A stretch of 64,000 nt of DNA from assembly GCF_014203155.1 (NCBI RefSeq), contig NZ_JACHIK010000009.1:124001-188000 (forward strand). The letters are read 5' to 3'. The translations under genes and the position numbers were made by a program. The notes under the pieces are model-generated. The model was not told the origin of the DNA, ran no database searches, and worked only from the letters and a program-made list of their open reading frames with translations. This document shows, one piece after another, positions 1-10,508 of this stretch. Position 1 is the first letter of the stretch; each line of letters opens with the position of its first letter. Source of the DNA: Shinella fusca (lineage in GTDB: Bacteria; Pseudomonadota; Alphaproteobacteria; Rhizobiales; Rhizobiaceae).

Positions 1-1
1 G

Positions 2-226
2 TCGCGCCGCCTCGCCGACACGCAGGCCGCCGTCATCATGAAGGTCGGCCGCAACCTGCCGAAGATCCGCCGGGCGCTGTCGGACGCCGGGCGGCTCGGC
101 GAGGCGATCTATGTCGAGCGCGGCACCATGGCGACGAGCAAGTCCATGCGCCTTTCCGAGAAGCTCGACGACACGGCGCCCTATTTCTCGCTGGTGCTCG
201 TGCCGGGCTGGAGCGGACGCGCATGA
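2..226 (+). CDS. cobI: Precorrin-2 C20-methyltransferase, C-terminal end (partial)
   Basis: This is the last 74 codons of a gene entering from the left edge. The frame starting at base 2 reads without interruption to the TGA at 224-226. The residues match the end of CobI/CbiL, the SAM-dependent enzyme that adds the C20 methyl to precorrin-2 in the cytoplasm during cobalamin synthesis. The stop overlaps the cobJ start (ATGA), which indicates translational coupling. The assignment rests on this short tail plus the neighbouring cobJ, cobL and cobM. Confidence 0.85.
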   Translation, partial: SRRLADTQAAVIMKVGRNLPKIRRALSDAGRLGEAIYVERGTMATSKSMRLSEKLDDTAPYFSLVLVPGWSGRA

Positions 227-987
227 CCGGCCGGCTCTTCGTCATCGGCACCGGCCCCGGCAACCCGGACCAGATGACGCCGGAAGCCCGGCACGCCGTC
301 GCGGCGTCGACCGAGTTCTTCGGCTATTTCCCCTATATCGACCGGCTGGACCTTCGCCCCGACCAGGTCAAGGTCGCCTCCGACAACCGCGAGGAGCTGA
401 ACCGCGCCGAGGTCGCGCTGACGCGCGCGGCGGCGGGGGTGGATGTCTGCGTCGTCTCGGGCGGCGATCCCGGCGTCTTCGCCATGGCGGCCGCCGTCTG
501 CGAGGCGATCGATGCCGGGCCTGCCGAATGGAAGACGGTCGACCTTATCGTCGTGCCGGGCGTCACGGCGATGCTGGCGGTCGCCGCGCGCATCGGCGCG
601 CCGCTCGGCCACGATTTCTGCGCCATCTCGCTTTCCGACAACCTGAAGCCCTGGGAGATCATCGAAAAGCGCCTGCGCATGGTGGCAGAAGCCGGCCTCG
701 TCATCGCGCTCTACAACCCGATCAGCAAGGCGCGGCCCTGGCAGCTCGGCCGGGCCTTCGAGATCCTGCGCACGGTGCTGCCGGCCGAAACGCCGGTGAT
801 CTTCGGCCGCGCCGCCGGCCGGCCCGACGAGCGCATGCTGGTCATGCCGCTGGGAGAAGCGGAGGCCGAACGCGCCGACATGGCGACCTGCGTCGTCATC
901 GGCTCGCCGGAGACGCGCGTCATCGCCCGCCCCGGCCTGCCGGACCTCGTCTATACGCCGCGCTTCCTCAAGGAGCCGGCAAGGTGA
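223..987 (+). CDS. cobJ: Precorrin-3B C17-methyltransferase
   Basis: A 254-residue tetrapyrrole methylase. CobJ methylates C17 of precorrin-3B and drives ring contraction in the aerobic B12 pathway, using SAM. The N-terminus has the family's glycine-rich strand-loop (FVIGTGPGNPDQ, residues about 5-16), followed by the SGGDPGVFAMA SAM-binding loop near residue 84 and the ALYNP motif near 165. Length fits the single-domain family. The ATG overlaps the cobI stop by 4 bp. Its 3' end overlaps the 3' end of convergent cobK by 37 bp. Confidence 0.93.
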   Translation: MTGRLFVIGTGPGNPDQMTPEARHAVAASTEFFGYFPYIDRLDLRPDQVKVASDNREELNRAEVALTRAAAGVDVCVVSGGDPGVFAMAAAVCEAIDAGPAEWKTVDLIVVPGVTAMLAVAARIGAPLGHDFCAISLSDNLKPWEIIEKRLRMVAEAGLVIALYNPISKARPWQLGRAFEILRTVLPAETPVIFGRAAGRPDERMLVMPLGEAEAERADMATCVVIGSPETRVIARPGLPDLVYTPRFLKEPAR

Positions 988-1721
988 TCGACAAGCCGCA
1001 CCGCCTCCTCGACCGTCCCGGCGCGGTGGCCGTCCGCCGCCCGCTCCCGCTCGACCAGCACGACGGGAAGGCCGAGGCGGCGCGCGGCGGCGATCTTGCC
1101 GTAGGTGGCCTCGCCGCCGGAATCCTTGCTGACGACCACGTCGATGCGATGCTCGCGCAAAAGCGCCTCCTCCGCCTCCACGGCGAAGGGGCCGCGGGCG
1201 AGCAGGTAGTCGACATGGGGAGCGGTAAGCGGCGGATCGACGGGATCGACGCTGCGCACGAGATAATGGTGCTGCGGCGCCACATCGAAGGCCTTCGCCT
1301 CCTGCCGGCCGATGGCGAGGAACACGCAACGCGGCGCATCGCCCAACGCCGCCACGGCCCCGGCCATCGAGACAACGCGCGTCCAGCGGTCGCCCTCGAC
1401 CTCCTCCCAGCCGCGCCGTTCGAGGCGGAGGAGCGGAACGCCCGCCGCCGCGCTCGCCGTGCGGGCATTGGCGGAAATCCGCCTTGCGAAGGGATGGGTC
1501 GCATCGACCAGCAGGTCGACGGCCTCCGCCGCAAGATAGGCCTGGAGCCCCGCCGCGCCGCCGAAGCCGCCGGTGCGCACCGGCACGGGCTGCGGCGCGG
1601 GATCGAGCGTGCGGCCGGCGAGCGACAGCGTGACGGAAAGATCGGCCCTGCCGGCAAGCCGGCCCGCGAGGCCGCGCGCCTCGGCCGTGCCGCCCAGTAT
1701 GAGGATGCGTTTCTTGTCCAC
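951..1721 (-). CDS. cobK: Precorrin-6A (6x) reductase
   Basis: About 256 residues. CobK reduces precorrin-6A to precorrin-6B with NADPH. The protein opens with a Rossmann-like nucleotide loop (ILILGGTAEARGLA), and the VDATHPFA and SKDSGG motifs typical of CobK/CbiJ follow. The GTG at 1719-1721 is chosen because it places the GGTAEA motif about eight residues in; the open frame continues upstream but there resembles nothing. The gene is antisense inside a plus-strand cob operon, overlapping cobJ at its 3' end and the cobL start at its 5' end. That places its promoter inside cobL. Confidence 0.9.
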   Translation of the reverse strand: MDKKRILILGGTAEARGLAGRLAGRADLSVTLSLAGRTLDPAPQPVPVRTGGFGGAAGLQAYLAAEAVDLLVDATHPFARRISANARTASAAAGVPLLRLERRGWEEVEGDRWTRVVSMAGAVAALGDAPRCVFLAIGRQEAKAFDVAPQHHYLVRSVDPVDPPLTAPHVDYLLARGPFAVEAEEALLREHRIDVVVSKDSGGEATYGKIAAARRLGLPVVLVERERAADGHRAGTVEEAVRLVDHLAGSLRKRGV

Positions 1722-2967
1722 GCCTGACCCGACCCCTTCCGCCGCCCCGTGGCTCACCATCGTCGGGATCGGCGAGGATGGTCTAGCCGGTCTCGGCGAT
1801 GAGGCCAAGGCCGCCATCGGCGCCGCCGAACTCGTCTTCGGCGGCGCGCGGCACCTGGAGCTTGCCGGCGCGGCGATCCGCGGCGAGGCCTGCGCCTGGC
1901 TCAGCCCCTTCGAGCGGTCCGTCGCGGCGGTGCTGGCGGCGCGCGGCCGGCCCGTCGTCGTGCTCGCCTCGGGCGATCCCTTCTTCTACGGCGTCGGCGT
2001 CACGCTGTCGCGCCGCATCGCGCGGGCCGAGATGCACGTCATTCCCGCCCCTTCCGCCTTCAGCCTCGCGGCATCGCGCATGGGCTGGGCCTTGCAGGAG
2101 ACCACCTGCGTCTCGCTGCATGGCCGCCCGCTCGACCTCATCCGCCCGCACCTTCACCCCGGCAGCCGCATCCTCGCGCTGACCTCGGACAGCGACGGCC
2201 CGGCTGCATTGGCGGCGCTCCTTGCCGCAAGCGGCTTCGGCGCCTCGGCGCTCACCGTGCTGGAAGCGCTCGGCGGGCCGCGCGAGCGCGTCAGCCGTCA
2301 CCGGGCGGAAGGTTTCGCGCTTGCATATGCGGACATGCTGAATGTCTGCGCGGTGGAGGTCGTTGCCGGCGAGACGGCGCGGGTGCTCGCCTATACGCCG
2401 GGCCTTGCCGACGATCTTTTCGAGCACGACGGCCAGATCACCAAGCGCGAGGTCCGCGCCCTGACGCTCTCGGCGCTCGCCCCCCGGCATGGCGAACTGC
2501 TGTGGGATATCGGCGCCGGTTCCGGCTCCATAAGCATCGAATGGATGCTGGCCGATCCGTCGCTGAAGGCCATCGCCGTCGAGGGCCATCCCGAGCGCGC
2601 CGCCCGCATCGCCCGCAACGCGAGGAATTTCGGCGTGCCGGGTCTTGCCGTCGTCGAGGGCACCGCACCGGTGGCCCTTGCCGGCCTTGCGGCGCCCGAT
2701 GCCGTGTTCATCGGCGGCGGCGGCAGCGAGGCGGGGGTGATGGAGGCGGCGATCGCCGGGCTCAAGCCCGGCGGCCGGCTCGTCGCCAATGCGGTGACGA
2801 CGGAAATGGAAGCGGTGCTGCTCGCCCATCATGCCCGGCTCGGCGGATCGCTGATCCGCATCGACATCGCAAGGGCCGCGCCCGTCGGGCAGATGACGGG
2901 CTGGCGGCCGGCCATGCCGGTCACGCAATGGCGCTGGGTGAAGCCGGCTAACGAAATCGAGGATTGA
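1714..2967 (+). CDS. cobL: Precorrin-6Y C5,15-methyltransferase (decarboxylating)
   Basis: A fused enzyme of about 417 residues. The N-terminal half (to about 210) is a CbiE-type methylase with LTIVGIGEDG and LASGDPFFYG motifs. The C-terminal half is a CbiT-type Rossmann methyltransferase with DIGAGSGSISIEW (near 265) and FIGGGGSEAG. It methylates C5 and C15 and decarboxylates the acetate side chain. The start is taken as TTG at 1714 because GAGGA at 1701-1705 lies 8 nt upstream. ATG at 1705 or 1699 is possible but has worse spacing. Any of these starts overlaps the 5' end of cobK on the other strand. Confidence 0.9.
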   Translation: MSTPDPTPSAAPWLTIVGIGEDGLAGLGDEAKAAIGAAELVFGGARHLELAGAAIRGEACAWLSPFERSVAAVLAARGRPVVVLASGDPFFYGVGVTLSRRIARAEMHVIPAPSAFSLAASRMGWALQETTCVSLHGRPLDLIRPHLHPGSRILALTSDSDGPAALAALLAASGFGASALTVLEALGGPRERVSRHRAEGFALAYADMLNVCAVEVVAGETARVLAYTPGLADDLFEHDGQITKREVRALTLSALAPRHGELLWDIGAGSGSISIEWMLADPSLKAIAVEGHPERAARIARNARNFGVPGLAVVEGTAPVALAGLAAPDAVFIGGGGSEAGVMEAAIAGLKPGGRLVANAVTTEMEAVLLAHHARLGGSLIRIDIARAAPVGQMTGWRPAMPVTQWRWVKPANEIED

Positions 2968-2970
2968 GAC

Positions 2971-3732
2971 ATGACCGTTCACTTCATCGGCGCCGGCCCC
3001 GGCGCCGCCGACCTCATCACCGTGCGCGGCCGTGATCTCATCAGCAAATGCCCCGTCTGCCTCTATGCCGGCTCCATCGTCTCGCCGGAGCTGCTGCAGT
3101 ATTGCCCGCCGGGTGCGCGCATCGTCGATACGGCGCCTATGTCGCTCGACGAGATCGAGGCCGAGTATGTCCGTGCCGCCGCCGCGGGAGAGGATGTGGC
3201 ACGGCTTCATTCCGGCGACCTTTCCGTCTGGAGCGCCGTCGCCGAGCAGATTCGCCGGCTGGAGCGGCACGGCATCGCCTATACGATGACGCCGGGCGTA
3301 CCCTCCTTCGCCGCCGCCGCCGCCGCCCTCGGCCGTGAGCTCACGATCCCCGCCGTCGCGCAGAGCCTCGTGCTCACCCGCGTTTCCGGCCGCGCCTCGC
3401 CCATGCCGAACCGCGAGACGCTGGAAGGTTTCGGCGCGACCGGCGCGACGCTCGCCATCCACCTCGCCATCCACGCGCTCGACAAAGTGGTCGAGGACCT
3501 GACGCCGCTCTACGGCGCGGATTGCCCGGTCGCCATCGTCGTCAAGGCTTCCTGGCCCGACGAGCGCATCGTGCACGGCACCCTCTCCGACATCGCCGCC
3601 AAGGTGGCCGAAGAGCCGATCGAGCGCACCGCGCTGATCTTCGTCGGCCGCACCCTCGGCGCGGAGGATTTTCGCGAGAGCTCCCTCTACGATCCCGCCT
3701 ACCAGCGCCGGTTCCGCGGCCGGGGCGATTAA
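2971..3732 (+). CDS. cobM: Precorrin-4 C11-methyltransferase
   Basis: A 253-residue tetrapyrrole methylase with [18 protein letters not shown] at the N-terminus, LHSGDLSVW in the SAM loop (near 80) and [12 protein letters not shown] near 108, all CobM/CbiF signatures. It adds the C11 methyl to precorrin-4. It begins 3 bp after cobL, and the GAGGA upstream overlaps the cobL stop, so it is co-transcribed. The TAA at 3730-3732 overlaps the stop of the convergent LysR gene by 4 bp. Confidence 0.93.
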   Translation: MTVHFIGAGPGAADLITVRGRDLISKCPVCLYAGSIVSPELLQYCPPGARIVDTAPMSLDEIEAEYVRAAAAGEDVARLHSGDLSVWSAVAEQIRRLERHGIAYTMTPGVPSFAAAAAALGRELTIPAVAQSLVLTRVSGRASPMPNRETLEGFGATGATLAIHLAIHALDKVVEDLTPLYGADCPVAIVVKASWPDERIVHGTLSDIAAKVAEEPIERTALIFVGRTLGAEDFRESSLYDPAYQRRFRGRGD

Positions 3733-4586
3733 AGCATTGCCTCGAAGGCGAGCCCTGCCTTCGAGCGGTGGCGCTCCTTGTGCCGCAAGAGGCGGAAGGC
3801 GCGCTCCGGCAGGTCGAAGGCAACGGGGGCAAGCCGGCCGGCCGCAAGATCGTCCGCGACGACATATTCCGACACCGCCGTCAGAACGTTGCCGGAGAGC
3901 ACGGCGCTGCGCACCGCCTCGTTGGAGGGCAGCGACAGGGCAATGTCCAGCGCCGCCTCGTCGAGCACGGAGGTGAGCGCGTTGCGCGTGCCCGAGCCCG
4001 GCTCGCGCAGCACCCAGCGGGCAGTGGAAAGATCGTCCGGCGTCACCGGCCGGCCGGCGAGCGGATGGCCCCTGGACGCGACGACGACGACCCGGTCGCG
4101 AGCGACGACGCGCTGGGCGAGGGCGGGATGGTCCACCGCCCCCTCCACGAAGCCGAGCTCGGCGCGGCCGTCGAGGACGGCGTCCGCCGCCTGCTCCGTA
4201 TTGCCGCCGGCCATGCGGATGGCGAGCGCCGGATAGGCTTCGTGGAAGCGCATGAGGCGCGGCGGCAGCCAGTAGCCGGCGACCGTCTGGCTGGCCGCGA
4301 GCGCCAGCGTGCCGCGCCTGAGGCCGCCGAATTCCGTGAGGAAGAGATCGGCGCTCTCGGCCCTTGCAAGCGTCGCCTTCGCCTCCGGCAGGAAGGCGAG
4401 GCCCGCATCGGTCAGTTCGATCCGCCGGCCGGTGCGATGAAACAGCGCAAGACCGTAGCGATCCTCCAGTACGCGGATCGCCGAGCTGACGGCGGACGGC
4501 GTGAGATGGAGCGCCTCGGCCGCCTGCGTCAGGTGCTCGCGGTCCGCCACGGCGACGAAGATGCGCAATTGCTCCAGCGTCATCAT
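3729..4586 (-). CDS. LysR-family transcriptional regulator
   Basis: A 285-residue LysR regulator. The N-terminal winged helix-turn-helix (residues about 2-60) starts [20 protein letters not shown] and includes [16 protein letters not shown]; a periplasmic-binding-like effector domain follows (about 90-285). It is divergently transcribed from the YeiH-type membrane protein, the arrangement usual for LysR and its target, so control of that gene is the likely role. A perfect 7-3-7 palindrome (4589-4605) starts 3 nt upstream of its ATG and would allow autoregulation. The effector is unknown. A second in-frame ATG follows directly. Confidence 0.9.
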   Translation of the reverse strand: MMTLEQLRIFVAVADREHLTQAAEALHLTPSAVSSAIRVLEDRYGLALFHRTGRRIELTDAGLAFLPEAKATLARAESADLFLTEFGGLRRGTLALAASQTVAGYWLPPRLMRFHEAYPALAIRMAGGNTEQAADAVLDGRAELGFVEGAVDHPALAQRVVARDRVVVVASRGHPLAGRPVTPDDLSTARWVLREPGSGTRNALTSVLDEAALDIALSLPSNEAVRSAVLSGNVLTAVSEYVVADDLAAGRLAPVAFDLPERAFRLLRHKERHRSKAGLAFEAML

Positions 4587-4588
4587 CT

Positions 4589-4605
4589 ATTCGATCCAAT
4601 CGAAT
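4589..4605. promoter_or_regulatory. Candidate LysR operator
   Basis: ATTCGAT-CCA-ATCGAAT is a perfect inverted repeat with 7-bp arms, lying directly against the LysR start in the 76-bp divergent intergenic region. A second palindrome, GATCG-AA-CGATC, lies at 4629-4640. Two dyads in a divergent LysR region fit recognition and activation half-sites, but binding is inferred. Confidence 0.55.
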
Positions 4606-4662
4606 GAAACGTCCAGTATTTACCGATGGATCGAACGATCTTTCAAGCGCATTCCTCAGCGC

Positions 4663-5697
4663 ATGGAAAAAACGCCTAAAAACGAATCGATCCTTGGAAT
4701 TTCCGGCATCCTGCCCGGCGTGCTGCTGTCGGCCTTCGTCTCGGGCCTTGCGGTGCTCGCCGAACAGGCGGAAGTGCGGCTCACGGGCAGCGCATGGGTC
4801 GAGGCGCTGGTGCTCGCCATCTTCATCGGCGCGCTCTGCCGGCTCGTCGTCCGCCGGCCGGCGACCTACGATCCGGGCATCGCCTTTTCGGCGAAATATT
4901 TCCTGGAGGTCGCCATCGTGCTGCTCGGGGCCGGCGTCAGCGCGGCGGCGATTGCCGGCATGGGCCTGCCGCTCATCGGCGCCATCGCCGCCGTCGTGGC
5001 GCTGGCGCTTCTGGCGAGCTACGGCATCGGCCGGGGGCTCGGCCTTTCCCGCCGCGTCGCGCTGCTTGTCGCCTGCGGCAACTCGATCTGCGGCAATTCC
5101 GCCATCGCCGCGACGGCGCCGGTCATCCATGCGGATGCGGAGGACGTCGCCTCCTCCATCGCCTTCACGGCCGTGCTCGGCATGGTGACGGTGCTCCTGC
5201 TGCCGGCGCTGGTGCCGCTCCTCGGCCTTTCGGCAACGGGCTATGGCGTGATGGCGGGCATGACGGTCTATGCCGTGCCGCAGGTGCTGGCCGCCACCGC
5301 CCCGGTCTCGGCCCTCAGCATCCAGATCGGCACCTTCGTCAAGCTGGTCCGCGTGCTGATGCTCGGGCCCGTCGTCTTCGTGCTCTCGCTCGCCGCGGGC
5401 AAGACGGGCGGTAGCCGGCCGGCGCTCCACCGGCTCGTGCCATGGTTCATCCTCGGCTTCCTCGCCATGCTGGCCGCCCGCAGCGTCGGCCTCATCGATG
5501 CGGAGCTGGCGGCGACCATGGGCAAGGCCGCAACGGTCCTGACGATCCTGTCCATGGCCGCCCTCGGCCTCGGCATCGACCTCACCCGCGTGATGCGCGC
5601 GGGGCCGAAGGTCACGGCGACGGTCGTGCTGTCGCTCGCCGTCCTCGCCGTCGCCAGCTATGCGATGGTGCTGCTCCTGAACCTTGCGACGGCCTGA
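4663..5697 (+). CDS. YeiH/UPF0324-family putative sulfate exporter
   Basis: A 344-residue polytopic inner-membrane protein with roughly nine or ten hydrophobic helices. It contains the CGNSICGNSAIAA motif near residue 145 that is conserved in the YeiH/UPF0324 family. Members are annotated as putative sulfate exporters on limited evidence. The ATG at 4663 is chosen because the earlier open frame overlaps the LysR gene and has no membrane character. It is divergent from the LysR gene, which probably controls it, and convergent with metH (6 bp between stops). Confidence 0.85.
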   Translation: MEKTPKNESILGISGILPGVLLSAFVSGLAVLAEQAEVRLTGSAWVEALVLAIFIGALCRLVVRRPATYDPGIAFSAKYFLEVAIVLLGAGVSAAAIAGMGLPLIGAIAAVVALALLASYGIGRGLGLSRRVALLVACGNSICGNSAIAATAPVIHADAEDVASSIAFTAVLGMVTVLLLPALVPLLGLSATGYGVMAGMTVYAVPQVLAATAPVSALSIQIGTFVKLVRVLMLGPVVFVLSLAAGKTGGSRPALHRLVPWFILGFLAMLAARSVGLIDAELAATMGKAATVLTILSMAALGLGIDLTRVMRAGPKVTATVVLSLAVLAVASYAMVLLLNLATA

Positions 5698-5703
5698 GCT
5701 TTC

Positions 5704-9492
<3,789 letters not shown>

Positions 9493-9500
9493 GGGAAATC

Positions 9501-9528
9501 CTCCGGTGCAGGCGATACTGCACCGGAG
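9501..9528 (-). promoter_or_regulatory. RBS-sequestering hairpin in the metH leader
   Basis: CTCCGGTGCA and TGCACCGGAG form a perfect 10-bp stem with an 8-nt loop (9511-9518). In the metH transcript the 3' arm contains the GGAG of the Shine-Dalgarno that precedes the ATG at 9492, so the closed stem would hide the ribosome-binding site. It is too small to be a known SAM or SAH riboswitch aptamer. The translational role is inferred. Confidence 0.6.
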
Positions 9529-9531
9529 TTC

Positions 9532-9554
9532 ACATAAAGATATCTTTATGTCAA
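9532..9554 (-). promoter_or_regulatory. metH promoter with 20-bp palindromic operator
   Basis: ACATAAAGATATCTTTATGT (9532-9551) is a perfect palindrome. The adjoining sequence (9552-9566) adds an imperfect second copy of the CATAAAGA half-site. TTGACA, a -35-like hexamer on the minus strand, lies at 9549-9554 and overlaps the dyad, so a bound protein should block the promoter. The AT-rich dyad resembles ArsR-family operators such as those of the S-adenosylhomocysteine-responsive SahR regulators of methionine genes; that identification is from memory. Confidence 0.6.
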
Positions 9555-9574
9555 TATGTCTTTATGCGCTTGAC

Positions 9575-9790
9575 CTAGTGCGCCGGCCCGTCCGCTCCCG
9601 CCAGCGAGGCGAAGAGCGCCTTGAGCCGGGCGATGTCCGGATCGGCGTTCCTGCAGCGCGCGAGCTTCTGGACCTCCTTCAGCGCTTCGACGGCAAGATC
9701 GGCGCCGCGCGGCTGCCAGAGCAGCCATGAGATGAAGACGGATTCCGGCCTGCCGGTGCCGGAAGGACTGGTTTCGGTGAATGCAAACAT
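9575..9790 (-). CDS. Small protein of unknown function under a cobalamin riboswitch
   Basis: A 71-codon frame beginning MFAFTETSPSGTGRPE. I do not recognise the family. It looks soluble, with no transmembrane segment, a mixed first half (FISWLLWQPRG) and a helical second half (VEALKEVQKLARCRNADPDIARLKALFASL) holding a single Cys. The ATG at 9790 is supported by GGGGAAGAA just upstream. That Shine-Dalgarno lies in a 7-bp hairpin downstream of a cobalamin riboswitch on the same strand. metH starts 83 bp further on from its own promoter. It is not CbtB, which is a membrane protein, and the role is unknown. Confidence 0.6.
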   Translation of the reverse strand: MFAFTETSPSGTGRPESVFISWLLWQPRGADLAVEALKEVQKLARCRNADPDIARLKALFASLAGADGPAH

Positions 9791-9795
9791 TTCTT

Positions 9796-9814
9796 CCCCA
9801 ATCGAAAATTGGGG
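9796..9814 (-). promoter_or_regulatory. Hairpin over the small gene's RBS (riboswitch expression platform)
   Basis: CCCCAAT and ATTGGGG form a perfect 7-bp stem with a 5-nt loop (9803-9807) in the minus-strand transcript. The 3' arm is the GGGG of the Shine-Dalgarno for the ATG at 9790. Its position between the B12 aptamer and the start codon fits a translational expression platform. Confidence 0.6.
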
Positions 9815-9899
9815 GATGACCGGACGCACGCTGCTGGAATTCCGCCGAAGGCGAAGCAAGCGCACCCTTGGGACACCCCGCCCATGGACGTTACGAATG

Positions 9900-10093
9900 C
9901 GTCAGGGCAGGTCTCCTGGCTTGCGGGTCATCGCGTCCGTCTCGCCTTCCCGGTGTTTCCACCAGTGGCATCAAGCGACAGAAGCTCGCCGTTCACAGTT
10001 GCGGGGGCAGCGCCGGCCTTGCCGCTCCTTGCGGAGCATCGCACCGGCTTCCCTCTTAGCCTCCGAGCCGTTTCGACTCGGAAGACCCTGACG
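9900..10093 (-). ncRNA. Cobalamin (AdoCbl) riboswitch
   Basis: Read on the minus strand, the element has the B12-box landmarks in order: GGGAAGCCGGTGC, CTGCCCCCGCAACTGTGAAC, GCCACTGG, ACCGGGAAGGCG and AAGCCAGGAGACCTGCC. CGTCAGGG at its 5' end (10086-10093) pairs with CCCTGACG at its 3' end (9900-9907) to close P1. It is oriented towards the small gene at 9575-9790. By family knowledge, bound adenosylcobalamin lowers downstream expression. Confidence 0.93.
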
Positions 10094-10508
10094 CCGGCAG
10101 ACTGGCCCGGCCGCGAACGGGAGTCAACTGCCGCCTTTTTCTTTCCACGGCCGGAACTTTTCTCCCCGCGCGGGCGTTAAAAAGGGCCGTCGCCTCGCCT
10201 TGCGTCCTGTCAGGAATGGACGGCGATTCACCAAAACCGCAGATGAGGGCCCATGCTGCGCCGCCAGACCCCGCTGACATGTTGCAAGTCTCTGTCCTTG
10301 TGGCTAAAAAATGCCGTTTTCATGCACCACGCGGCCAGGATGCCAATGAGCGTGTCGCGTGAGCCATGTCCGTTCCACCCGCCTCTTCCAGGTGCTGCGT
10401 GGCGTCATGGCTGACCGCGGCACCAAGATGAACCCTGCCCGCGAAAAACCCACCGGCGCAAAGGCCGCCGCCGGATGGCTCGACATGGCCGGATCCAGAA
10501 TCAGAAAC
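10094..10508. other. Intergenic region between the riboswitch and ndvB
   Basis: About 415 bp with no gene I can support. It must hold the minus-strand promoter of the riboswitch transcript and the plus-strand promoter of ndvB. An open frame extends ndvB upstream to 10359, but it lacks similarity to the NdvB start, and I treat it as leader. Confidence 0.5.
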
